A stretch of 10,165 nt of DNA from Chytridium lagenaria. Its lineage: Eukaryota > Chytridiomycota > Chytridiomycetes > Chytridiales > Chytridiaceae. The position numbers were made by a program, and so were the translations under genes. The stretch's first letter is position 1. Each line of letters starts with the position of its first letter. Positions 1 through 6,893 of this stretch are shown here, one piece after another. The notes beneath the pieces are model-generated. The model had not been told where the DNA came from. It saw only the letters and a list, made by a program, of their open reading frames with translations, and ran no database searches. The stretch spans positions 1-10,165 of the forward strand of contig JAHLKC010000356.1 in the NCBI GenBank assembly GCA_025449115.1, in the 5' to 3' direction.

Positions 1-39
1 TCACCTACAATGTGGTTCTCTACCCTTGTGTGTCAAGGC

Positions 40-198
40 TTAGTAGAAGAATCCATTAGAGAGAACTTCACAAAATTCACAGAGCAATTTAATATAGTAC
101 TTTAACTTTTTGATATGAGTATCATTAGTATGATAATCCAGTTTCTCAACATAGAGCTCAGGATCATAGTAGTTGGCATCAGCAACTTCTTTGTCCAT
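40..198 (-). CDS. Unidentified small coding-like fragment, 52 codons
   Basis: On the minus strand an ATG at 196-198 opens a 52-residue frame ending in TAA at 40-42. The peptide is rich in Asp, Glu, Lys and Tyr (for example YYDPELYVEKLD), which looks more like real protein than the hydrophobic plus-strand frame overlapping it. Upstream on the same strand (about 352-265) is a second short open stretch containing ASAEVASNDFVADIADGK. Between the two, 261-202 reads GTAATA ... TTTTTTTAG, which could be a 60-bp fungal-size intron. The two exon frames do not join in phase when I splice it, so this is at best a decayed gene end. I do not recognise the family. The plus-strand frame at 115-357 is treated as its shadow. 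Confidence 0.2.
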   Translation of the reverse strand: MDKEVADANYYDPELYVEKLDYHTNDTHIKKLKYYIKLLCEFCEVLSNGFFY

Positions 199-594
199 CG
201 TCTAAAAAAATTCACGATTAACTCAAACAGCTACCTTATTCTTAGGCACGCATTGTATTACTTGGAGTTCTTTCCATCTGCAATATCAGCAACAAAGTCA
301 TTTGAAGCTACTTCTGCCGATGCAGCATTAGCTGTTACTGTAGGCAGCAAAGACTAAATGGTTGGAGTCTAGCATCATTGGCAATGCGTGATAAGAGTTG
401 GTCTCCAGGGAGGAGCTCTACTACTGTGTATCTATAGTTGTGCTTAGATTTTGTTGGGTTTATCATCTTTCTATTTTGTTTTACTCACCCACATTCGTAT
501 TTTGTCTAAGTTGTTTTTCCCTCAAACTTTATTTATTTACGTGTTAATTTAAGTTTGGATTTGATCAGTTGTATTGAGCTCCTCATTCCATTTG

Positions 595-610
595 AGGATG
601 CGTTCATCCT
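595..610. repeat. Small perfect hairpin
   Basis: AGGATG-CGTT-CATCCT forms a 6-bp stem with a 4-nt loop, followed by an AT-rich tract. It is isolated in noncoding DNA and no role can be assigned. Confidence 0.4.
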
Positions 611-653
611 GTAACTTTATTATTTTATGTTTATTTTATGATACGTAATAGTA

Positions 654-688
654 GGGATTTACGGGTTATGAGTTCTGATGTAAATCCC
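654..688. repeat. 8-bp inverted repeat
   Basis: GGGATTTA (654-661) is mirrored by TAAATCCC (681-688) across 19 nt. It is perfect over 8 bp in an AT-rich noncoding stretch. It could be a remnant of a small terminal-repeat element or simply chance; nothing nearby decides. Confidence 0.35.
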
Positions 689-2092
689 CACCCTCTACAT
701 GTATTGCAAAAAGTAGTTCGCATCAATATATGGAAGTTTCATAGTTATTAGCTCCCTGTCACCTCTGGAGACTCCATCATCATTTTTATAGATTATTCTC
801 TTTATTAATTTATTATATTTAATTACATTTGAGCCCCGTAACCCTACAGATTTACTAAGGATAGACATTGGACCAGCCAATTTCGCTTACGGGTGCTGAC
901 ACTCTAGAAGGTCTTCATCACTGTCCGCATTGTAGAGGAAATATGAATATGGTATCAAGTATCCTTAGCAGGTTACTGGTTTTACATTGCTACTCCTTCA
1001 GCTTTGTCTTCACTAAATAACGTTCACCTTCTCATGAATATATGAGCTCATGAATGGTTTACAGTGCAATTTCAGTCTAAAATGCGTCTTTTTGAGTATT
1101 ACAATATCTTTCTATAGCTGCTGCAGCTGTATCAAACCAAGCAAAAGAGCCTCTCCTGGACCTCTATTATCTGTAAAGCTTGATCGCTCTTTTTTTTAAA
1201 ACTCATTAATAAATGCATGGTGACCTTCCAGCATTGCATCTAGTGAAATTACGATGACAACCTTCTAAGTAAATTTGAGATGAAGGCAGTCATCCAGCGA
1301 GTGGAAGTGCGAGTGTTGTTGGTAAGCTACCTCCCTCAGAAACTTCAGATGGATATTTCCAAGGAATAACATTAGCTATCGACCTTAATTCCGATCAGTG
1401 AACGGGGAGACCGTCAGCTCAATAGGAAGGGGCCTCTGTTCTCGGTAAGAAGTTGCCGTTTTGCTTATCCGGCATCTGACTCCGTTCGACTACCCGTCCT
1501 GACTAACATCATAACATCCGCCGCCTATTTTCTTCTATCCACTTGTAGTTGGCATTACCACGGACGACAAGGATGCTGATTCTGATTATTTGTCCGTAAA
1601 TCTCCATACAAATTCCCAGAGTCAATGACACCATTACTTCCCGTTTCAGAGTGCGAAAAATCCTCAATCTCCGACTCTTTGACTCCACTTATTCAGCTTC
1701 CACACCACTGACATCTCCAACGGAATTTCAAAGCCGTGGTCCAAATCTGTGATGGATTGTGGGATGGAAGTACTATGTGTCTCACAGTTTACGTTGTATG
1801 CATTGACCACGAAAGGTGATTATTTCTTACTGCACACACTACATGACAAGGCTCAAAACCTGATTTTCATCTGGCGATGAAATCCGATGAAGCAAAGACA
1901 TGTATCATAATTTCTTAAACCGCATGAAAACGACTTACGTTCAGGACAAAATTAAAGGCGCGTTATTTTCTTTGCCCGCATTTCTTTTTTCTCCTTTTAA
2001 AATTTGCCCTGACAGAGTTTTCGTAGATGGTGTCTTTGGAAGCAATGATGCAGGTCAACATTGTTAATGACGGGCCAGTGACAATACTGTGA

Positions 2093-2178
2093 TCTTCTCT
2101 TGACCCATCCCTCCCTACCTAGCTTCGACTAGGGGCTAGGGGAGAAGAGTAAAGGAGTTGCTCCAGCAGAGCAAGTCC
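2093..2178 (+). other. Conserved hairpin block at LTR 5' end (copy 1)
   Basis: TCTTCTC (2093-2099) pairs with GAGAAGA (2142-2148). The space between contains a C-rich left arm and G-rich right arm around an inner stem CCTAG-CTTCGA-CTAGG. Directly after it, TTGCTC-CAGCA-GAGCAA (2158-2174) forms a perfect 6-bp stem, extendable by GGA/TCC past one mismatch. This block is almost identical in the second LTR, unlike the flanking LTR sequence. Confidence 0.55.
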
Positions 2179-2344
2179 ACAGAGAACCTAAAGGATGGAT
2201 GTACTCCGCTGTCTAAGTGATGTTAGTTGTTGTTTTGGCTGTGTGTGGTAGCTTTCGCGAGTTCTATTAAATAAAAGGGAGATGGGAACGGTTTTAGTAT
2301 CTTCATTATCGAATTACCTTGCTTCTAAACCAATATCGGCACCA

Positions 2345-2362
2345 GATCGTCTCCTGGCGATC
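2345..2362 (+). other. Conserved short stem in LTR (copy 1)
   Basis: GATCG (2345-2349) pairs with CGATC (2358-2362) across 8 nt. In the second LTR the same stem is at 6210-6227, with an unchanged stem and one base different in the loop. Confidence 0.4.
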
Positions 2363-2444
2363 GGGGAGGGCTGAAAGCCTCCTTGCCTTCCTGCTATGGC
2401 ACCTTTTGGAACGTGAAGATCTCGTTGCCTCACGAGCTGTGTGA

Positions 2445-2511
2445 CGGACGAGGGGTGACCGAGACGAGTCACCCGTCCGCAGATATGTTATTCGGGTTCG
2501 GCTATTTTTTT
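2445..2511 (+). other. Stem-loop followed by T7 run, only in LTR copy 1
   Basis: GGGTGAC (2453-2459) pairs with GTCACCC (2468-2474), and CGGAC (2445-2449) pairs with GTCCG (2475-2479) across a 3-nt bulge, giving about 12 bp around an 8-nt loop. Seven T residues follow at 2505-2511. The T run is 25 nt away from the stem, so this is not a classical terminator. The second LTR lacks it. Confidence 0.35.
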
Positions 2512-2901
2512 AGTGAGTTTGCGTAATAAGGGGAGGGACAGCGGTTGGGGCATACGGGGGATTTTCATTTTCCTTTCGTGTAAAGTTAATTTCTTTATTG
2601 TTTGTTTACCTTTGAAATGGGGATTGTCGGAGTTGATGTTTTGCGCGTTTTAGTTACTCATGGAAGAGGAAACGAGCAGGAGAAGGAGGGGACGAAAGGG
2701 GGGTGGGAACGGGGATTTTGGGGGGAGAGTTTTTTTTATCTTGTCGAGAGGAGTGTGGAGTCGAGTGAAGGCAACGGAAGAAGGAAATAAAGGTTTTATT
2801 AGTTTTCATTTAAAGAGTTAGACGTTTTACAAGAAAGAAAGAGGGAGTCGAGTAAATAAGGAAGATATAGTGGCCGGAGGCTCACTTTATTCAGTCATAA
2901 C

Positions 2902-2917
2902 TGGTGGTTGCGTCCAG
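2902..2917 (+). promoter_or_regulatory. Primer-binding site, leucine-type tRNA
   Basis: TGGTGGTTGCGTCCAG is complementary to a tRNA 3' end reading CTGGACGCAACCACCA. This parses as a T-stem 3' strand CTGGA (beginning with the expected C61), a 7-nt acceptor strand CGCAACC, discriminator A and CCA. As remembered, fungal tRNA-Leu(CAA) ends GCAACCACCA, so a leucine tRNA is the likely primer; the exact isoacceptor is an inference. The site is 4 bp after the inferred LTR end, as expected for minus-strand DNA priming. Confidence 0.65.
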
Positions 2918-3721
2918 GAACTTCAGCAACATCGCTGATAACTGAGAAGAAAAAGTACAAATAATGGGAGCCTTCAACCTGAGGGAGCCGGAACGACACA
3001 TAGAGAAATTGGAGACCTATTTGATGAAGAATGGGATTAGAGCGGATAAGGAGAAAGTAAAGGAGTTAGTGGGTACGTTTAAGAAAGGAGATGCCAAGAT
3101 TTTATACCTGAGGTGGTTGGAGGCGAAGAGGGATGAGACGGGGGATCCAGCGTTCGTGCCGTCGTACGTGGACACCTGCGGATGGCTGGTGGACAAGTAC
3201 GGCAAGGAGAAAACAACGTCAAAGACGCTTGAGAGGATAGCGAGGAAAAGCAGGAAGAAAGGTGGACAACAAGGAAGTTCCGAGAGGATTTTACCGAAGC
3301 ATGGGACCGGAAAGAGGGATCCATCACCGAAGAGGAAGGGGTTCGAATATTCGTTGAAGGGCTAAGAGGAAGGGTTAGAGACAATCTGGAAACAAAGACG
3401 GACCTACTACGATCAGAGAAAAGACAGCTGGATAGCCACTGTCGGTTTGCTTGCGGAGGCGACTACAAGCAAGAAGATAAGAAAGATGGACGAAGGGCGA
3501 GGGAACCTAGAGAGCAGCGATAGTGAGAGTAAAACATCGTCATCGGATGGCACCAGCGATTCTTCTGAATCGAACGAAAGCTCGAGTTCATCATCGTCGG
3601 AAAATGAGAGAGTGAGAAGGAGGAAGAAAAGAATCGAGAAGGGGAAGGAGAAGAGAAGCGAAAAGGGGAAGAGTGGGGTAAAGAAAAGTCTATCCTTGAA
3701 GAAAGTCCATCGTGAGAGGAG

Positions 3722-3901
3722 GGAAGAAAGGAAAGAGGCACGTTTGAGGGAGGAGAAGACGAGGGAGGAGAAACAGAGAGAGGAAAGGGATAAAGAAGTT
3801 AGGATGAGGATGGAAGAAAGGAAAGAGGCACGTTTGAGGGAGGAGAAGACGAGGGAGGAGAAACAGAGAGAGGAAAGGGATAAAGAAGTTAGGATGAGGA
3901 T
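3722..3901 (+). repeat. Exact 90-bp tandem duplication in gag
   Basis: 3722-3811 and 3812-3901 are identical base for base, and a third partial unit begins at 3902 (GGAAGAGAGG). The period of 90 bp is 30 codons, so frame is kept. Each unit encodes a Glu/Arg/Lys-rich stretch (EERKEARLREEKTREEKQ and onward) likely to be helical. Identity of the copies implies a recent duplication, or selection or conversion. Confidence 0.95.
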
Positions 3902-4109
3902 GGAAGAGAGGCATGATGGCAGCGGTGGGAGTAGCAGCGAGATAGGGCAGCTAACAGCGCACCTCAAGGCTCTCACGTTAACGGTGAGTGAGATGGCCAA
4001 GCTTAATCAAGGTGTGGGGCTGCAAGGTGCGGGTACTGCGGGAGGAGGAACAACAGGAGCGTCGACGATGAGACCGAGGCCACCCTACAACCCAGACAAG
4101 CCCAAGAAC

Positions 4110-4151
4110 TGCTACGTCTGCGACTCTACCGAGCATATGTCGAGGGTGTGC
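4110..4151 (+). other. CCHC zinc knuckle of Gag nucleocapsid
   Basis: The residues CYVCDSTEHMSRVC fit C-x2-C-x4-H-x4-C exactly: Cys codons at 4110, 4119 and 4149 and His at 4134. Zinc knuckles of this type bind genomic RNA and assist primer annealing. There is a single knuckle, preceded by a Pro/Gly-rich linker. Confidence 0.93.
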
Positions 4152-4337
4152 CCCGTTTTCGACGAGATGGTAAAGTTGGGGTGGCCGCTAAAGAGGGACA
4201 AGGGGATGATCGTTATAAGAGAGGACAATGGGACAACACACGACATAGGTCACGGATACGGAAGAGGTGGTGTTGCAGGGGTTCTCGTGAAAGACTACCC
4301 CCACCTGCAAAAGAAGACGTTGGGCGAGGGAGTGTGA

Positions 4338-5304
4338 GGATGGTGACAGTCGAATTGGTCAGAGAAGACACTGGGCAATCTAATGCGGTAGAGGGAAACG
4401 CATGGAGGGAATGGAGCAAAAAGTTTATTGAGGCTGATGGAGGAGGCTCAAGGAGCAAAACAACGGACAAGAAAATCGTGGTGGACGAGAGGAGTTGGGA
4501 GGGGATAATGGAGAGAGTGGGGGTTGATGGATATCTACCCCTTAACGTTTTTGTTGCGACAAAGGGATGGTTGGTGAGGATACTCGCACGGTGGTTGACG
4601 CAAGGGTTGGGGGAGGGCTCTCGCCAACTTCGAGGCTGCTTATGAAGGCAAAGGGGATCAGCAAGATGAGCTTAGAGTTGGCAAGAGCTCACCTGGAGGC
4701 AGAGACAGGGGTAGTAGGGAACGTGGTGATGCCTTTGGATGATTTGATCGGCGTGGCAGACCGAATGAACGAGAGAGACCGCCGAGCCGCGATGGTGCTA
4801 TTGGGTAAGAGGGGAAGGAACGAGGTTACCAGCAGTTCCGAGGAGAGGAAGCACGCGAGAATTATGGGCCTGTCAGAAACCTCAGCAAGTTCTATGAGCC
4901 TTGATGACGATTTAGAGGGGGTTCCGGAAAAGACTCCTACGGTGATTCCAGCGAAGGTCGTCGCGGGACAGGGAACAAGGGGGATGTCGATTCCCGCGGA
5001 CGAGGACAGAGCAAAGATAAGATGGGACCCCAAGCAGAATGATGGAAAATCTGCGGCAAAAGCGGGAGGGAAGAGAGCAAAGGCATCCATCGGGGGAAAG
5101 GTGGCGCCCAATGTGAAACCAGCAGCATCAAAGAAAACTCCTGTGGCAGAGGTCAGGAAGAGTGCGGCAGCTGAAATAGCGGCATACGTAGTGGGGCAGG
5201 AAGTCGCTGCAGGTTTAACGGTGGGAATGCTTGCAGGGATGCCTGAGGTAAAGAGGGAAATCATGAAATTGGTTTCCCTCAGGAAGGAGGGGATGGCGGG
5301 ATGA
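4338..5304 (+). other. Gag-Pol connecting region before the protease
   Basis: This segment follows the knuckle and precedes pol. The frame-1 part from about 4567 is intact for over 240 codons. It contains a Lys/Ala-rich basic stretch (about 5040-5160) and two similar-looking modules: VVGNVVMPLDDLIGV (about 4708-4752) and VVGQEVAAGLTVGMLAGM (about 5188-5241), each followed by an Arg/Lys-containing helix. Fungal Ty3/Gypsy polyproteins often carry an uncharacterised helical segment just ahead of the protease, and this looks like it. I assign no enzymatic role. Confidence 0.5.
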
Positions 5305-5951
5305 TAGGAGGAGAAATGGACGAGAGCGAGGATGGAGACGAAGGAGACGACGAAATGGAATACTACGAAACGTCAGTGGCGAGTCTGACGGGAGAGAGCA
5401 AGTACGTTGAGGTGACCTTTGGGGATGTTAGGAGGAGCGAAGTGGAGGAGGTTGGGAAAGACGAAATGGTGGAGGCTGATGGAGCTTTAAAGGAAGACAA
5501 CGACATAATAGCAATGGGAGGACGGAGAAACAAGCCGGAGAAATGGCCCAAGAAGAGAGCGCTTCTTGCACAGTGCCCGCACCTCGCGGAGGTGGAAGTG
5601 GTTTCGTTGGAGGATGGGCTGTATATACCGAGGGTACCGAACGACGACGGGTCTCAAATAAATCTTGTGGCAAGGGGTCTAGCTCTGGAGATCGAGAAGA
5701 GAGGAGTGAAGATTGACTGGGAATTCAAGTTTAATATGCGGTCAGCGAATGGGCAAATAGATCATCAGTTGGGTGGGATGATTCCTAATTTGCCGGTCTT
5801 CGTGGAAGGAGTGCGGTTTGAGATATCAACCTGGGTGGTTGGAGATAAAGCTCCTTTCGCGATGTTGTGGGGGTCGCCAGCGAATCAGATGGCAGCGACA
5901 AAAACAATAAGGGATCCGAAGACTAAAGAGATGACGGTGTGGATGGAAAAC
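5301..5951 (+). other. Retroelement aspartic protease domain
   Basis: The first ~100 residues are an acidic lead (ESEDGDEGDDEME). The domain follows: the active-site loop reads NDDGSQINLV with the D-D-G triplet at 5643-5651, so the usual Ser/Thr of D-[ST]-G is Asp here. Further on, a flap-like stretch contains SANGQIDHQLGG, and the second hydrophobic-glycine element is WVVGDKAPFAMLWGSP (near 5835-5880), the pattern of fungal Ty3 proteases where it usually reads LLGxP. The enzyme acts as a homodimer to cleave Gag-Pol. The frame is intact up to MEN at 5943-5951, where the inserted LTR begins; the sequence past that point to the stop at 5994-5996 is LTR, not gene. Confidence 0.75.
5948..5951. 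repeat. Target-site duplication, left copy
   Basis: AAAC precedes the inserted LTR; GAAC at 6890-6893 follows it. Three of four bases agree, with one mismatch at the first base. A 4-5 bp duplication is expected for Ty3/Gypsy insertion. Confidence 0.55.
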
Positions 5952-5956
5952 TGTGA

Positions 5957-6041
5957 TCTTCTCTTGACCCATCCCTCCCTACCTAGCTTCGACTAGGGGT
6001 AGGGGAGAAGAGTAAAGGAGTTGCTCCAGCAGAGCAAGTCC
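5957..6041 (+). other. Conserved hairpin block at LTR 5' end (copy 2)
   Basis: The same two hairpins as in copy 1: TCTTCTC (5957-5963) with GAGAAGA (6005-6011), then TTGCTC (6021-6026) with GAGCAA (6032-6037). Over the first ~97 bp only a one-base gap separates the two copies (AGGGGCTAGG against AGGGGTAGG), and it lies in the inner loop, not a stem. Confidence 0.55.
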
Positions 6042-6538
6042 ACAGAGCACCTAGGGACAGGATGTACTCCTGAATCTAAGTGATGTTGTTGTTGTTTTGC
6101 GATGGTGTGGGTGAGTGATCGCGAGATTCTGCTTATGTAAAGGGAGAAGGGAACGTGCTTAGTATCTTCATTATCGACTTACCTTGCTGCTAAACCAATA
6201 TCAGCACCAGATCGTCCCCTGGCGATCGGGGATGGCTATAAGTCTCCATGCCACCCTACTATGGCACCTTTTGGAACATGGGCTCTTGTTTGCCTCTCAG
6301 AGCTTAGAACAGGGTAACCTCACTCATTGCCTGCCGTTAGCGCCTGATCATCGGGTCGGAGAGCACCAGAGGTGGAATGTAGCTGACCAAGCCTCGACTA
6401 AAGGACACTGCGAATGAGGAGGGGTTCCATCACAGCCTTCTGTCTCAAACGGCCGGATTGCAGCTTCACCAGGTGGTAAGGGGGCAGAGGGGTCGACTGT
6501 CATCCAACTAAGAGTGAAGGGGAGATCACGCCGCGAGG

Positions 6539-6550
6539 CCACGCGCGTGG
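6539..6550. repeat. 12-bp perfect palindrome CCACGCGCGTGG
   Basis: A self-complementary 12-mer in the upstream (U3) part of the inserted LTR, about 200 bp before the TATA box. It contains ACGCG cores on both strands. It may be a protein-binding site; no direct evidence. Confidence 0.4.
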
Positions 6551-6743
6551 TGATAGAGGATAGGGGATCAACTCAATATCAACTACTTAATTCAACAAGG
6601 TACAAATTAAAGCAAGAAATCTCTCATATTAAAGTAATACACAAAATACAAATAAATAATAGACACAACATATGCACAGACACATAAACGGCACATATGC
6701 GCGCCACCTCCTTCAATAAAAACCCTATAAACGTGGGGAAAAG

Positions 6744-6754
6744 TATATATAAAA
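6744..6754 (+). promoter_or_regulatory. TATA box of the inserted LTR
   Basis: TATATATAAAA is a strong consensus TATA box about 135 bp from the LTR's right end. It would set the U3/R boundary near 6775-6785, leaving about 105-115 bp of R-U5. A second, weaker CTATAAA is at 6724-6730. An AATAAA at 6714-6719 is upstream of the TATA, so it would not serve as a polyadenylation signal for the same LTR. Confidence 0.55.
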
Positions 6755-6785
6755 CCCAAAGGGAAAAGAAGGGAGGATTCAATAT

Positions 6786-6805
6786 GACGCGTAAATATAC
6801 GCGTC
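6786..6805 (+). other. Inverted repeat with two ACGCGT sites just after TATA
   Basis: GACGCGT (6786-6792) and ACGCGTC (6799-6805) form a 7-bp stem around AAATAT. Each arm contains ACGCGT, the fungal MluI cell-cycle box sequence. The position, 30-50 bp after the TATA box, places it at or just after the expected transcript start, so it could also be an RNA hairpin. Confidence 0.4.
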
Positions 6806-6889
6806 GACGCGGGATATAACGGAACTCAACGGACTTAGACGGAATGTCCTTATGAGCCATAGGCCATGTGAATAATGTAATTCTTCACA

Positions 6890-6893
6890 GAAC
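6890..6893. repeat. Target-site duplication, right copy
   Basis: GAAC follows the LTR end TTCACA and matches AAAC at 5948-5951 in three of four bases. The next codon, CCT at 6894, is in the same frame as the interrupted gene. Confidence 0.55.

Larger units (their letters stand above)
1..2087. other. AT-rich flanking DNA, no supported gene
   Basis: This stretch lies left of the retroelement and differs from it in composition: it is AT-rich with many T and A runs, whereas the element is rich in G and A on the plus strand. I read both strands and found no long open frame, no recognisable protein domain, no tRNA-like cloverleaf and no rRNA. It contains a short minus-strand coding-like fragment at 40-198, a small hairpin at 595-610, an inverted repeat at 654-688, and a further inverted pair ACGGAC / GTCCGT at 1560-1565 and 1592-1597. 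From about 1000 to 2087 I see nothing I can name. It may be host intergenic DNA or older decayed repeats. Confidence 0.6.
2088..2897 (+). repeat. Probable 5' LTR of the host element
   Basis: The left edge is set by a TGTGATCTTCTC start shared with the second LTR copy at 5952, where the preceding sequence is the pol gene, so homology begins exactly there. The right edge is inferred: the last CA before the primer-binding site is at 2896-2897 (AGTCA), 4 bp upstream of the PBS at 2902. Length would be about 810 bp. The first ~330 bp align with the other LTR, and weaker matches (a GTTGCCTC-like stretch near 2424-2432, GGGTGACC) extend a little further; beyond about 2460 I see no similarity. An open frame at 2602-2790 has no recognisable content and is not annotated. 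No strong TATA box is visible; TATTAAATAAAAGG near 2264-2277 is the nearest candidate. Confidence 0.6.
2964..5304 (+). pseudogene. gag: gag: capsid, zinc knuckle and pre-protease region, frameshifted
   Basis: Gag builds the virus-like particle and binds element RNA. The ATG at 2964 is the first after the primer-binding site, in a good A-rich context (AAATAATGGG). The frame (codon start modulo 3) runs 0 from 2964, 2 from about 3255, 0 from about 3420, 2 from about 4335 and 1 from about 4565 to TGA at 5302-5304. Each switch keeps plausible Gag sequence going in the new frame, for example FVEGLRGRVRDNL at about 3346-3385 in frame 2. Order: alpha-helical charged capsid-like part (2964-3450), Ser/Asp/Glu tract (about 3500-3605), long Glu/Arg/Lys coiled-coil-like segment (3600-3910), Gly/Thr linker, CCHC knuckle (4110-4151), then a region of about 970 bp before pol. 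The first in-frame stop at 3363 lies in the displaced frame and is a consequence of the upstream shift. Confidence 0.8.
5952..6889 (+). mobile_element. Solo LTR (938 bp) inserted in pol
   Basis: It begins TGTGATC and ends TTCTTCACA, giving 5-bp terminal inverted repeats TGTGA/TCACA with the standard TG...CA ends. An imperfect 4-bp duplication flanks it, and pol continues in the same frame on either side, so both ends are well fixed. No PBS, coding sequence or second LTR lies inside, so it is a solo LTR left by LTR-LTR recombination, or a short non-autonomous derivative. The first ~330 bp resemble the LTR at 2088; the remainder differs. A TATA box at 6744-6754 gives the orientation as plus. 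Short open frames inside (6184-6417 plus, 6348-6542 and 6624-6860 minus) carry nothing recognisable. Confidence 0.85.

Noticed and set aside
695..880. Minus-strand open frame of 61 codons
   Set aside because: It lies in AT-rich noncoding DNA, has no recognisable motif and has in-frame stops just upstream of the start.
950..965. TGGTATCAAGTATCC, resembling the initiator-methionine PBS of Copia elements, with a TGTTGGG at 452 as a possible LTR start
   Set aside because: Only the first 8 nt match the expected PBS, no TG...CA pair of ends fits the distance, and no Copia coding sequence follows.
2088..2511. Pol III-transcribed SINE as an explanation for the repeat shared with 5952
   Set aside because: No convincing A and B boxes; the second copy has full LTR ends, a target duplication and a Pol II TATA box.
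2602..2790. Plus-strand open frame of 62 codons inside the first LTR
   Set aside because: Low-complexity Gly/Glu/Arg translation of a purine-rich tract lying between the LTR start and the PBS; no domain.
3337..3347. GGGGTTCGAAT, similar to a tRNA T-arm or Pol III B-box
   Set aside because: No A-box or cloverleaf around it, and it lies within gag coding sequence.
3413..4000. Long minus-strand frame (195 codons) rich in Ser, Leu and Phe, with repeats
   Set aside because: It is the complement of the purine-rich gag coiled-coil region; its repeats are the 90-bp duplication read backwards.
4689..5264. Minus-strand frame of 191 codons
   Set aside because: Shadow of the intact gag frame at 4567-5304, which has the better coding character and fits the element layout.
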